NCBI RefSeq assembly: GCF_901709675.1
Contig: NC_051105.1
Span: 6,625,104 to 6,689,103, forward strand
Origin: Syngnathus acus
Taxonomy: Eukaryota; Chordata; Actinopteri; Syngnathiformes; Syngnathidae
Reading direction: 5' to 3'
Length of the DNA: 64,000 nt
The position numbers were made by a program, and so were the translations under genes. Positions 50,413-63,000 of the stretch are shown in pieces (position 1 is the stretch's first letter; each line of letters begins with the position of its first letter). Below the pieces are notes generated by a model. It saw nothing but the letters and a program-made list of their open reading frames with translations. It had not been told where the DNA came from and did no database searches.

Positions 50413-52439
50413 CTAGTGGCGAGAGAATTCCTAGTGCTTTTACTTTTTAGTATTAGTTCCTCAGGTTATCTAGAACACATAATCAATTATGTGGAATAAA
50501 TCACAGATTGCCTTGAATGGGTGGAGGCTAAATGAAGCCGACTACCTCACTGTTGATTCACATGCAAATAGTTGAACATGATGTCAGTTATGGGGAGTTG
50601 AACTACATCAATTGCTGCCCCATGTATGTGTGCACCTTCATTAACACTGACATGGAAATAGGAGTAACAAAAACATTCAGAGATTTTACTATAGTGTTTA
50701 AAAAGTACAAAATGGACTCACCGTATTCTTCAGTAAAGAAACCATCATCCAGCATGCTGACTGAGACAAAATGGACACCTTATTAGCAATGAGAACAATT
50801 ACCAAAGTCAGACGTGAGCATCATTAAACCTTTACCAGTATAGGTAATGTTCAAAGTAACATTTTTACATGTAATAAAGTAAAGCAAAAATCACTCACCT
50901 TTTGAAGACTTATGGACAACGGCGTTACCTTCTAGTTGCACTTTATACGCATTATTGGCGAATGTAGGATACAGGGTGGGACCAAGGTAAAAGCGATTTG
51001 AGTAAAGAAGAAAAATATTCCAGGGCAGGACCTTTGAGCCACAACATACTGTCCATCCACACATGCACGCAACGGACGACGACATATAAATATATACCAA
51101 AACAATATCTTTTATTTGTAGTCCATCACCACAGCCCTGGTAGACTATTTGCACCAAAGCCAACGGAGAAACACATGACAAGCTTATACAACAGAGAAAA
51201 AGAGAGAGGAAGTCAACTGGATGGCAAAAAGCAGTGCGCGTTTACATTGGCGTCCCGGACGCGCTCTCGCTTTTGATATCGTTTCACCAGATCTAGCTAA
51301 TTCTAGTTCTATGTTACCTGGCATACCCCGCCCGATTCGGCATTGAGCCCACTCTGCGGACCGTTGGAGGGAGGGGGAAGAGGGGCGGGAAGGGATTATT
51401 GCTATGGGAATGATTTACCCAGAGTCAACAAGAGAGTCGAAAAACAACAAAACAAAAAAGTAAAAACAGGAACAAGAACACACATAACACATCTGGGTAT
51501 TAGCAATAGGATGTACGCTGGCGAAAGAAATCCTGGAAGTTTCAGCACGACTTCTAATAATGTGTGGTATTAATTGTGTGCTGCAAAGCCCCTCAGGATC
51601 TCCCCCCACACACTTCATGTGGTTAAAAATAAAAAGACGCTTTCGGCAGACGGTCCATGTTTGTGCTTTTTCTTTTTTTCTTTTTTTCTTTTTTAATAAT
51701 ACTATTATCTTAATGAGGTCATAGTTTGGTTTGTTATACACTGGAGTTACAAAGGAAATTAAAATAGACTAATATTCGAATAGCCCACCAATGGTAAACA
51801 GTACAGTTTTTTTAGGGGAGGGGGGGGCGCTTCCTTCCCCCAAGTAAAGTCAGGTAAGAGGAGTCGAGAGGTCACTGATAGAATGCCTACACACACGCGC
51901 GCGCACGCACACACTCTCATATCACACACGCTCACATGTCTATACTGTACAGAAACAGTCAAAAACAATGAAGACAAGATGAAGTTCTACCCAAGTCCTC
52001 ACAAAGCACTAATTCTCGATCCTGTTCCTGTTCAATCCTGTTCCATACCACGTCCATGATTTTGTTTTGTTCTTAATTCGGAGAAGGAAAAAATAAGATG
52101 GACATATACTGTAGCATCTCCATATTGACTTGATTCTTCTTTGTTGTCCAACTCCTCATGAGAATTCCCCCCCAAGACACAAAAACTGTAATTTTTTTCT
52201 TTTTTTGCGAAACCAATGCACAACAATTCCATACATTCTGAAGTTCATAAGTCAAAATTGTTCTTGTGGCAAAAAGTACTTCCACCTCCACTGGGAAAAA
52301 GTCCCCGCAGTCCAGAAGCGTGACGTGACCGGGTGTCTCCGTTCATCTGATTCCAGGGTACATCCACCGTTTTTGGATAATACTTCCTCACTTTGCCTCT
52401 TACTCCCTCCCAGAACATTCCAGGTACAAAGTTTCCGAA
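50413..52439. other. acp6-bcl9 convergent gap, mostly the probable bcl9 3' UTR
   Basis: No coding exon is seen. TTTATT at 51111-51116 reads AATAAA on the minus strand and would give bcl9 a 3' UTR of about 1.3 kb. T-rich and CA/CG-rich simple tracts occur near 51660-51695 and 51890-51915. Confidence 0.45.
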
Positions 52440-55400
52440 TTAGAACATTCCAGGGCCCGGACTGAAGCCCATGTCCATGTCACGCGCCCTCATCTGCCCC
52501 CCCATCATCATTGTCTGCTGCGGGGGGCCGCCCATGCCCTGCAGTGACATCATCATGTTAGGGGAGCCGCCCGGGCCGGGGTGGGCCATTTGCCGTCCCT
52601 GCATCATTCCCCCGGGGCCGCCCGGGGACATCATCCGGGGCTGGTGACCCATCATGCCTTGGCCCATGAACCCCGGCGGGCGCATGGAGTTGTGGCCGGG
52701 GTTGCCCATTGGCATGTCTTGGGGCCCCATGCCCCCACCGGGACCCCCCGGCATCCCCCCCATCCCCTGCATAGGCATGCCCATTCTCGGGGGGCCGTCA
52801 CCCATCATGGCCTGCATGGGAAAGCCGGAAGGATGCGATGGTTTGCCACCGGGGTTGTCCCCCCCGCCGCGAGGGAAGTAAGACAAAGTCTGGCTGGGCT
52901 TTTCCGAAGGGATAATCCTGGACAGGTCAAACTCGGGGATGCCGGACGCTCCCGGCCGCATCACCTCGTGAAGGTCTGCCTCGCTGAAGCCGCCTTGCAT
53001 GTTGCTGAACTCGGGTCCTCCAGGGGTGTTCGGTTTACACATGCTTCCGTCCGGCCCGCCCCCGTGAGGCATGTTCCCCATCCGCGCTCCCATCGGCCCG
53101 CCTTCTCCCTGGAAGCCCATGGGGTGGCCGGGGAAACCTTGGTGCCCACCGGGCCCGTTGTGCGGAGAGAAGGGGCCTTGCTGAGACGGGGACTGTGTGA
53201 GTGGGTAGCCTTGATTTCGGTGGGGATAACCCAGACGTCCCTGGGGCATCATTTGTGGGTTGGCCATCCCGGGGTCTTGCGGATTAGTGGGGATCATCAT
53301 GCCGTGGGGCATCATACCGGGGCCCATGTTGGGGGCATTAGGAGAGGGCATTTGTGGGGGCATTCCGTGCGAGAGGGGCTGGGATCCCATTGGGTTCATA
53401 CCGAGGGGGCTGAGGGCTGGCATGGGTCCGGAGTTGCCGGGTCCCATCATGCGGGGATTGCCTTGGTGGTTCATTGGCATACCTTGTGGACAAACACAAA
53501 AAGGTGGACAAACACAAAAAAGGTATTATTCTTGGTACAAACCTATTCATACTGGACCCATTCTACTTTGCGGTGATGGTAACATTTTTATCCATTGGTC
53601 CAAAAATTACTTATTTACTATGAATACTTTTTTCATTGCCAGTGACATAGTATACTACTGTAGTGAGGCAAAGCAAATAAATTGTCTTCCACTAGATGGC
53701 AGAATTTACATAATTATTTGAATGCCCCTGTGACCATTCATCCAACATACATGACATGCACACACACAATGATTCAATGAGTCACCGTTATTGCAGCATT
53801 TTCAATGTGAGATAGACGATATAAGTTTGCAATGACATTCTTTTCATAAAAAATATGTGCCTTGGCTCAATTAAGGTTGGGAAAGGCTGTTGTTGCGCTA
53901 CGATACCGTTGTTGTTGACTGAAGGCAGGTTAGGGGAGCGTGCCGGGGGCGAGTCGTCATCGGAACTGGCGACGGTCTTGATGGCGTCGTGGTAGAGCGG
54001 CGTGGAGCTGGGCATGGCAAACTTGGACATGCGCGACATCATGATGGAGAGTGGGTTCTGGGACAGTGTGGGCTCGGGTGGGATGGTGTAAGGGCTCCCC
54101 GATGGCACGTTGCCCGGGAGGGACATTGGGCCAGACGGTGCACCGGACGATGGCGGGGCGGGGGCAGGGCCATTACCGCCTGTGTGGTGAGAGTACAAAA
54201 ACATGAATTAAAAAAATGGAATTTCCTGGCATACTGGTTTTTGTTTTTCATAGAGACAATTGTGACTGTATGACCACAAGATGGAAGCAGTGGACAGCGG
54301 AGTCATAATACAGATAAACATTGTAGAGTGTCTGGAATTAGTACCAATCAGATAGTGTATTTCAGAATCATTTAAGGCTAATATTTTTATGGATAAATAA
54401 TGTAACAAGGTTCATATCTCAACTATGGCCTTACAACAATCCCCTCCCAAAAAAATGTGCATCTGTCTGTGTTCAACTACAAAAACGCTGTTAATATATT
54501 GCAAAAGGACACACTACCTTGCTCCATGTTCCCCATCATGTTCGGTGAGGTGAGACTGAGAGGGGGCTTTCCACCTTGTTGTGGCACTCCAGGACTCTGC
54601 ATGGGAGGCTTTGGCGAGGAGGCCCATCCTGGCGAGGGATTGGGAAGAGAAGGAGACCTCATGTGAACAGGAGAGGCTCCCGCAGATCCCATCATGGAGT
54701 GTGGTGACTTCATTGGTGCCGATGATTGAGGTGCCGGGGGGGCCTGGGGCCCCGCAGGGCCTGTGAGCATGCCGGCCAGCTGGGACGGTGTCTGAGGTGA
54801 TTTGAGGTTTCCAGAAGGTGAGCCCATCATGGGAGACTGCACCTGCCGCAGAGGAGGGGACTTGAGCGGGTTGACGCTGGGAGAGTTACCCCCACCTGCT
54901 TGGACATTCAGATCTGCTGGCTTGCGGCCTCTTTGGCCCTGTGGAGGGCCGGCATTGGGAGGCAGGTGGTTCATGCGACCGTTTCCTCCCGTAGGTGTGG
55001 CTCTGTGTTCTGGGCCAAACGGTTGATCTCCGTGCGGCCCCCTCATTCCTCCAGGGCCCCCCGGGAAAGGTCGCCCAGGCCCCATAGGAAAGTCTCCAGG
55101 TTGCGGCTGCTCAGGGAATGGCGGCCCTTGCATCGCCCTGCCTTGTCCGGCCATGTTTTCCATCGGAGGTCCTCCCCTCATTCTCATCATTTCGTCTGGA
55201 CTCATGTTCATTGGAGGATCTCGTAACTTGGAAGGGTGCATGTGTGGTCCAGGCCCTGGACCGGGGCCCATGCCGAACTCGGGACCCATTTCTCGACTCC
55301 CTATTCCCTGGAGCCTTGACGATGGGCTCATAGGACCGTCACCGGGCATTCTTGGAAACATACCCATGCCATTTCCCGGTTCCATTCCACCTCTTTGATG

Positions 55401-58400
55401 GCCCATCATCCTTTGCATGTCCATCATCATGCCAGGGGGGAGGCCTTTCTCTCCCCCCATGCCTTGATGGAACATTGCTTCTTGAACCGACTGAGGGTTT
55501 GGGAAGCGCTCCCCTCGACCACCGGGGCCAGAGAACATGGCCCCCGGACCACCAGGAAACCCTCTTGCGTCTCCCATACGAGGCGGCATGTCGTCAGGCC
55601 ACCCCATGCCAGGCCGCGGGGGTCCCTCCATCTCAGGATTGATCATCCCGGAGAAGCCGGGCATCCTCTGCATGTGGGGAGGCATGCCTCTCGGGCCGGG
55701 GCCAGGGCCCATGCCCATGCGCTCTGGGTAAGGGTCTTGTGGCCCACTTGGTCCTCCCCACATCTCTCCGGGGCCCATCTGATAGGGGGGCGGAGGTCCT
55801 CGTATCATGCCGCGTGGACCGTGGGGGTGCATCATCATGTCCGGAGGAAGTGGCCGATGTTGCATTTCTTGTTTCTTTCTCTTTTCCTCATAAAACTCCT
55901 GCTGTAACTTCAACCATGCCACCTGTTCCGGGGTCATTTGATCACCGTCTCCACAGCCACCCGGGCCCCCCATGTGGGGAGCCATTTCATCCTGTGGAAA
56001 AGGAGGCATGTCTCTGGGCCCATGTGGAGGTCCAAAGGGTGGACCTTGTGGGCGAGGACCTCCTGGTGGACCAAGGCTTTGAGATTGTGCCATCATCGCC
56101 TGTAAGGGGCCTGGCTCCGATCTTCGTGGAGGACCGTCGGGGCCTCCGTCGTGGGGCCCACCGTGAGACTGTGGAGGCCCAGGGGGTGGTGCGTCGCGGT
56201 CATCTGGAAAAAGCATGCGCTGGATATCTCGCAATGTCTGCAGCGAACGCTGGCGATGCTCCAACTGCTCTTGGGATAGACCTTCTGTGTTGGCCTCCAT
56301 ATTTAAAAGCTCCTGCGCCAACTGTTGCTGCTGCTGTTGGGGCGTGAGACCCGGACCCCCGGGGCCTACTCCCTGCCCTACTTCACCTGCGGTGGGAGCA
56401 TTGAGGCCCGCCTCGGGTTGGTTCATGGGTGTCTGGTCAACTTGGCCTGCGTTGTTGCCGGGGCTACCGCCTGGAAGATTCTTTGATTCGATGCCCGCAG
56501 CTGATGAGCCATCCTGTGGAAGAACGCCAGATTGGCTTCCTTGGTTGGCGGACTGGGATTGGGCTGGCTCTGCCATGCCCGTTAAGGACGGCTTGGATCC
56601 AGGCTGGTGGCTCGGATCTTGGCCATGGGACGGCGTTTGCTGGGAAGGCTTGGAGTCATTTCGGAGCGCGTGTGCTGCATTGTTCTTGAGAAGAAAAATC
56701 ATGATTAGAGAGGCGATGATGTTCATGTGTGATAAATGTAAATATGAATATGTCTTTACCAGGAGGTGAGCTTTGTCTTTGCTGTTGGAGATGTTCTTCA
56801 TGTGGAAGGTGATGATGTTTTCCATATGGCCAGTCAGAACTGCATCAGCTGCCCTGAAGACAAGAAGAAAAGCTCATGTCAGCCAACAGACGCAATTATG
56901 TTTCTGCATCTGTATTCAAGTGGCAGTGGAAAGGACAGTCAGTGATCATGGCAACATCAGAAAGCAGTCGACCACTTTATATGCACACCCTCTGAGAGAG
57001 AGAGTTCATTAGGGGGGAAACCGCTGGTCTCTATTGGCATCAGGATTTCATTTTCTTTTGCTTCTGTAATCAATTTAATTGTTAACACTCTGGTTAAACA
57101 CTTGATTATTTTCCTTTTCTGTATTCATCTCACCAAATAAGTGAAGCGCAGCAGCAATTTCTCACTCCAACCACCCTGCACATTTCAGAGAATGAATCGT
57201 GTTGCGTCAAGATTCCTTACTTGTTAGCCATCTCTGTGGTAAAGACGTAGACGAGTTTGGAGCCTGGTTTCGGGCCACTAGCAGGTTCCGTCGTGGAGCT
57301 CTGGCCTCCCAGTAAATTGTGAGAGGGCGTGGAGGAACGGCTGAGTCCAGGGTTGGAGGTAGAATGTGCGACAGAATCCGGTGGCTTCACGTCACTGGAG
57401 TTACAGTCTGCGAGACGGCGAGACGACGCGGCTTTAGGACGTGTTGCGGTGCAGTCGTGCGTGGAATTGATCAACGGATGGACCGCCGACACATGCTTGG
57501 AAGCACACTTACTGAAGAATCCTTTGTCATCTTCGTCACTTTCTCCCCCGGAGCACCAGTCGGCTCCACTGTAAGGCTGCCTCCTCTCTGCCACACACAT
57601 CCTTTTTACTCTGCTACTGTCTGCACAAACACACAAAACCCATGGTGGATTTGTGAGTTACAATGAGAGGCGGGCATGTGTATACACACTAAATTCTATA
57701 GTGGTACAGAATAAACAGAAAAGCCACAAAAGTTCAATTGAGATGACTGGACTACTTGGTTGTCGAATGAAACTTTCAACAACCAAGAATCCATTTGCTT
57801 TGATTTAACTTTTGCACATTGACTGACATGATGGGGAACAAACAAAAAAAAAAAAAAAAAAGGGGGGATTTCAAGGCATCCTCAGTTTATGATGGCGTTC
57901 CATTACAATGGCAGCAACATAAGGTCCACTCAACATCAATCAACTTCCCCATATTCAAATATTTCCTTGAAAAGACTCTGGATGTAGTTCAAGTCTTGCT
58001 AACCAATGTCATGTAATTCTTTTTTAGACAGCAAACTAATTGACACTCAATCAAAAGCGGGGCCAAGAAGTTCACTCCATTTTGTCACCATTGTTTAAAA
58101 AAAAATGCACTTCATCAAATTTCCACTCCAAGATGGCATGGGGTCATCAGAGGGAAAAAACAGCATTCAAGCATTGCAGACTTTGTTCTGTTCTTTCAAT
58201 GGTGAGCAGTTAAAAGCTTCATTACAAAGACAGACGGCGTAATTTCCCTATAAAATCATAGGTGCTGACAGCAAATCTTTACAAGGCCTCTGAATAATAT
58301 CGGCCCCTGAAACCTGCTGCACATGAATCGAGTTGCCTTACCTTTTTCCTCACTGGTGGGTGTTCCGCTCTCCGGCTGTTCGAACGACTCCACTGATGTG

Positions 58401-60038
58401 CTTCGCTCCCTTTTCACTTTCACTTTGGAGCTGGGGCCGGAGGTCAAGCTCTGGCCGTTCTTCAGCCCGATGCCCCCTGCCACGTTTTGTGCTCCTTTGG
58501 CACCCAGGGTCTTGGGATCGCAGGGCGAGGGCTGCGACTGGCTGCCAGCGCTCCCTGGCTTACCCTGATTGGGCATTTTAGAGTCCATCTGGGAGGCAGT
58601 GGAGGGGGACATGACGGGAGGTGAGCGTACCATGGCCTCCGTCTTCGGTTTAGGGCTGATGCGAGGAAGAAAAAGAGACAAAAATAGTGGAATTAGTCTT
58701 CATGATTTTTTTTTTATCAATCCAAATATTTGATGGGTTATGCATGAGTGTGAAAAACGACCGCAGAAAAGGTCAGGGTGCAAACAGTTTGCAAATTGCG
58801 ATATGAGAATGTTATTGTCTTTCTTTTATGTTGTAATGTTAATGTGTAAAAATAAATAAATCCGCTCAACTGAGTTTTGTTGTTGTTACTATACTATATG
58901 GGGCATAAAGCTTCTAACCATAAAAGCTTATGTTCTGCCTCATCTGAAGCTCTCCATGGAAATAATACAACATTGCAGAGACATGGTCGTCCCCTGTAGC
59001 AACGAGTGCTGCCGCCCTACTAGCTCACTATGAAAGCAGCTCAGTCTCGTGGAGCAGGACAAATCCAACTTTCTGAGAATTTTCTTGCCACACCCTAATC
59101 CCTCCCTCCCGCTCACTCACTCACTCGCCCTCGCACACACTTGTACAAGCAGTGTGTAACGAATGCCAACAAGTCCAAAAAGCACAACCGCAGCCTTGCT
59201 CACTCTATGTACAAACACATGAGGCTGCTGGGAGTAGAAAAGTAGGGGAGCGCCGGGGAGAGTTTTGGCACTCCAGACAGCTGTTTCCAGAGGCTCAAGC
59301 ATGAGTTTGCAAGGAAAAGTTCCAAAGACAATGCACTCCCTGAACCCAGGGACATCTCCGGATGACACATGAGGACCTTTGCTTGAGGCCGCAGGGACAA
59401 GCTGAGGTTGGAGCTAAAGTGAATTTCAATACAGCAACGCGACAGATGAAAATACCATACAGACGTGTCGGCTCATTGCTTACGACTTGTCTTGTTTTTG
59501 TTCCCTTGACCTTAAAAGCTCCTGTTTACAGCATTCTCCTCCAAGTCATCTCATGCTGCAAAACTCGCCAATTGGACAAAAATAATGCATAATAAATGCT
59601 TTGGTATGTTTATAACCCAATGAGAGCCATCTGCCTCTTTATGAAACAAAAAATGCAAATTGTCAATCAACTCTTAATGAAGGAAGACTTTTGTCAAGAT
59701 GGATAGACACATACATCATAATCAATGAGCTGGCATATTCCGACAAGTGGCGTATCGAGTCATGTTATTTGTTATTCTATAATTCTAAACACATATTTGT
59801 TGCTTCTGCGTTATTGACACAATCGTTAGCTTTAGGCTAACATTGGACTCGTCTGCTCGCTTCCACCGCGCATGTAGTCAAACATGTCGCAATAATCTAT
59901 CAATTCTTTTTGCTCATGTTCGAGCTAATATTGGGACAAGTCTCAACAGTTGGCAGCTCTGACTAATCAATTGCTACATGGCCTCACTTACCTTTGTGTG
60001 TTGGTGGATGGGGAGTTCTTTAGCCTATTGGAGTGCAT
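52440..60038 (-). CDS. bcl9: bcl9, B-cell CLL/lymphoma 9 homologue, beta-catenin/Pygopus adaptor
   Basis: Eight coding exons on the minus strand (59992-60038, 58342-58655, 57513-57620, 57221-57407, 56760-56853, 54518-56684, 53907-54179, 52440-53482) join in phase to about 1410 aa; human BCL9 has 1426. Start MHSNRLKNSPS matches the human MHSSNP start; an in-frame Met lies 78 codons upstream. The HD1 domain (VYVFTTEMANKAADAVL to NISNSK, about residues 207-245) binds Pygopus; HD2 (EGLSQEQLEHRQRSLQTLRD, about 383-413) binds beta-catenin. Further conserved blocks are MTPEQVAWLKLQQEFYEEK, SPSGNLKSPQTPSQLAGML, NPLSIMMSRMSKFAMPSSTP and DLSRIIPSEKPSQTLSYFP. The rest is disordered, rich in Pro, Gly and Met. 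BCL9 is a nuclear Wnt co-activator (established). BCL9L is excluded mainly by HD1 wording and by the acp6-gja5 neighbours, although one exon looks BCL9L-like. Confidence 0.95.
57513..57620 (-). other. bcl9: bcl9 in-frame cassette exon (108 bp, phase 1-1)
   Basis: The exon encodes DSSRVKRMCVAERRQPYSGA followed by DWCSGGESDEDDKGFF. Borders are TTGTGCAG|AC and TTCA|GTAAGT. As both sides are phase 1 and the length is a multiple of three, it can be skipped without a frame change; skipping gives EEKDCNSSDVK, like human BCL9 (IKECNSADHIK). The coding content resembles a motif I remember from BCL9L (RRCVLERKQPYSG.EWCSG). Confidence 0.75.
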
Positions 60039-60039
60039 T

Positions 60040-63000
60040 GATGGGGTTACCAGTACGACAGAACAGGGCGAAGTGAGGTGCTGGTGGGGGCTGCCCGCGT
60101 GCGCGAGCGGCGCTTTGGCGCGGACGTTCCTGGAGCCGGGATTGGCGAGGTTGCTGAGGTTTCCCCGTCCGTCCTTGGCCTCCTCTCGCTCCTTCTTGCC
60201 TCGCTCCTTCTTGCTGAAATGTGTCGCTGCTGTACCTGCCGCCGCTGGCCTCTCCTCTTGGACCTCCAACATTCTCCCTCACGTCCTTGTCTATGTGAGT
60301 GTGTGCACGCGCCCTTGTGTGTGTGTATGTATGTGTGCGTTTATGAAAAGAGAAAATATATAAAAACAATAACAATAATCCAGGAGTCTTTTCTCGTTCA
60401 GTGCGTAGCTATGAATCTCCTCAAGGGGGCTTTCAATGGCCCTTGGGCACACTGTGGAGAAAGAGAAGGAGAAGAAAACAAATGAGAGAGGCTGTTAACA
60501 AAAATAGTACAAGAGACTTTAGTCTGAGAAAAACCAAATAGAATAAGTCACAACTAACAACCCTGGTAATGTACAATTCAGAACACGGGAAAAAAATTAA
60601 AGAAAAATAATTAAAACTCAACGTATTGAATTGTATGTATTTAAAAAAATATATATCTAACGTCTTGTGTCATACATAGTATTTATGAAATGCGTACTGG
60701 CCTGGTCAGCCCAGCATCATCAAATTTGAGAGGTCACAGTCACGTACGGCCATTGTTAACGAAGAACACAGCTAAGTCTCTATTGCCTCTAAACACGATT
60801 AATCCATTATACATCATCGTCAGACCTCTTAACTATTGATTATTTCACCCATCCACAGTCACCATTACGCACGTCGTCAAACCTGATTGGATCATTTGCC
60901 AGATAAAATGGTTTGAAATTGCTTTCTTGGCCACAACCAAATCACACCGACTTTGGAACCAGTTTGAGACAAGCAACTAGAGGTTAGTGTGGCCTACAAG
61001 CTGCTCGACTGCGTTGTTCACGGTCACACCTAACCAATGAACTGCACAAAGGAGTGAAAACTTTCGTCCAAATCAAAGGGTGATGAAAGGGCACAAAAAG
61101 ATAACACACAACTGAGCTCCAAAATGCTAAACTTCTCTAAATAGTTTCACCTTTCAACTGTAAAAGCTTCAGAGGGGTTTTAGGGTTAAGTAAGTGTGGC
61201 TTTAAGTGCAGCTCGCTGTAGCAGACAGTGATGTGTAAAGCCAGAGGGGTGGGGGCGGGGGCAAGTAGCCTTTGTGTACTGGTGAGCCAACGGGAGGATT
61301 GCATAAGAACGCAACCCAGTGAGCTAAATTGCATTGTCATCCGCAAAATATTTAGGAGCTCTTCCAAACGCTTGACATTGTAACTGGCTCCAGAGTTCTC
61401 CTGGGAAGAAGGAGGTGGACCGTTTGAGCGGTCGAGTTCCGCGGGGGTTGGGGGTTGTCACTGGGAATGAGGCGAAAGAAAAACAAGACTCCTGCTACAG
61501 CAGCAGCGGCGGCGGCAGCAGCAGCGCTAATCTCTCAACAGTCTACTACAAGCAAAGTGATTTACGTCCACGCTGGACATATCGCAAAGGCACGTGGGCA
61601 TAAGGAGGCTGCTTGAGCGCAAGAACAGAGAACCCTTATGTGTCCAATTTACACTGTTTGGACAAACCTCGCAATAAGGAAAGGGGGGGGGGGACACACA
61701 CACCATAACACACAGCAGTGAGTGAGAGTTCTTCAGTGTGCTCAATATAGATCGCACTCTGTGATATAGTTCCAGAATTATGTGACTCAGTAGTAAATCA
61801 GATGTATGTAAAATGCACAAAATTAATGGGAAAAAAATCTATATTTTTTTTATTTTATATTTGAAGATGAGGGTTTGTTAATGTCGTGGTCAATATGCAT
61901 TCATTCTGGTCTGCAACAAAAAATTGGGTAGAGGCAATTCAGAGCTTTTAATGAGGAAATAATTAAATAGCAGAGTAGGTTTATTATGTTCTTCAAAGAT
62001 GGAAAGCACTTTCGATATTTCACCCTCTGTAGTGTCTACTGATTAGAATATTCAAAAACGAAGGGAGGGGTAATGATGCGGACGAGAGTCCTCAGAATTC
62101 TTATGGTCAAATAGTAGGCGATCAAGATGTTAGATTTTAACTTCTGGTTGCAGAATTGTTACTTTATATTCAGTTATATGTTCTCTAAGTTTGTTTTTCA
62201 ACATTGCCAAATTCAGTTTTTGCTTAAACAAACAAAATGCCAGAACAGCAGGGCCTTAAAGCTTGAACCAAACTTGAAACATTCTAATAGATACAAGGTA
62301 AGGCTAACAAAATAAAGTTAACTTGAGTGTGCTGACTCTTGTTAAGAAATACAGGCATGTCCACAAGTGAAAGCGGCCTAGCAGCAACCACATATCGTCG
62401 AAAAGTTGAAAGACATATTAACATTCAAATCTCTTCAGCCTTGGGAACCTTTAAATATCGACTAACTTCACTTTCTTGCAATTCTAATATTGTGCTCAAG
62501 CGTGTGATATCTATCCTCACCAGAACATTTTTTACTTTTCTTTTTAAATACAGTATTATCTACTGATAGCTGTAATTTGGATTTTACTACTGTATTAGCA
62601 TAGGCTAGTCATTAAGAGTACATTTGGTCTGATGACGTATAAATTCTAAAATGTTTGGAACGAACTCTGTCCTGAATTAAGGTACAGTACAGAACAAAGC
62701 GGCATATAATTCATCTCCAATAAAAAACACCAGAGCATTGTTGCGCAGCAATTTACAAGAAATGGAAGGAATCTCTACACTTTAGCTTTTACTAGCAATT
62801 TTCTGCTTCTGGACAAGAAGGCACACGTAGTTCCCTTTCCATTTGGAGTGGCTTTTCACTAAATGGTAGCATTTCATGACACGTTTATGTCACGGCGTCC
62901 TGGACTTGGCCACCAACCTGTCTGAGGTACTTCACCAGATTTGCACCAGAGGGGAGATAGGAGGATTGATACCCGTGTTTGGGGTTAATGGTGTGGGATA

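Noticed and set aside
52581-53576. A 331-codon plus-strand frame across the last bcl9 exon, and similar frames at 55395-55907 and 55739-56347
   Set aside because: These are antisense shadows of the Pro/Gly/Met-rich bcl9 exons; their composition simply mirrors the repeats.
60039-60272. N-terminal extension of bcl9 by 78 codons
   Set aside because: The human protein starts at the MHS position found at 60038. The upstream codons are low-complexity and not known from the family, so 5' UTR is more likely.
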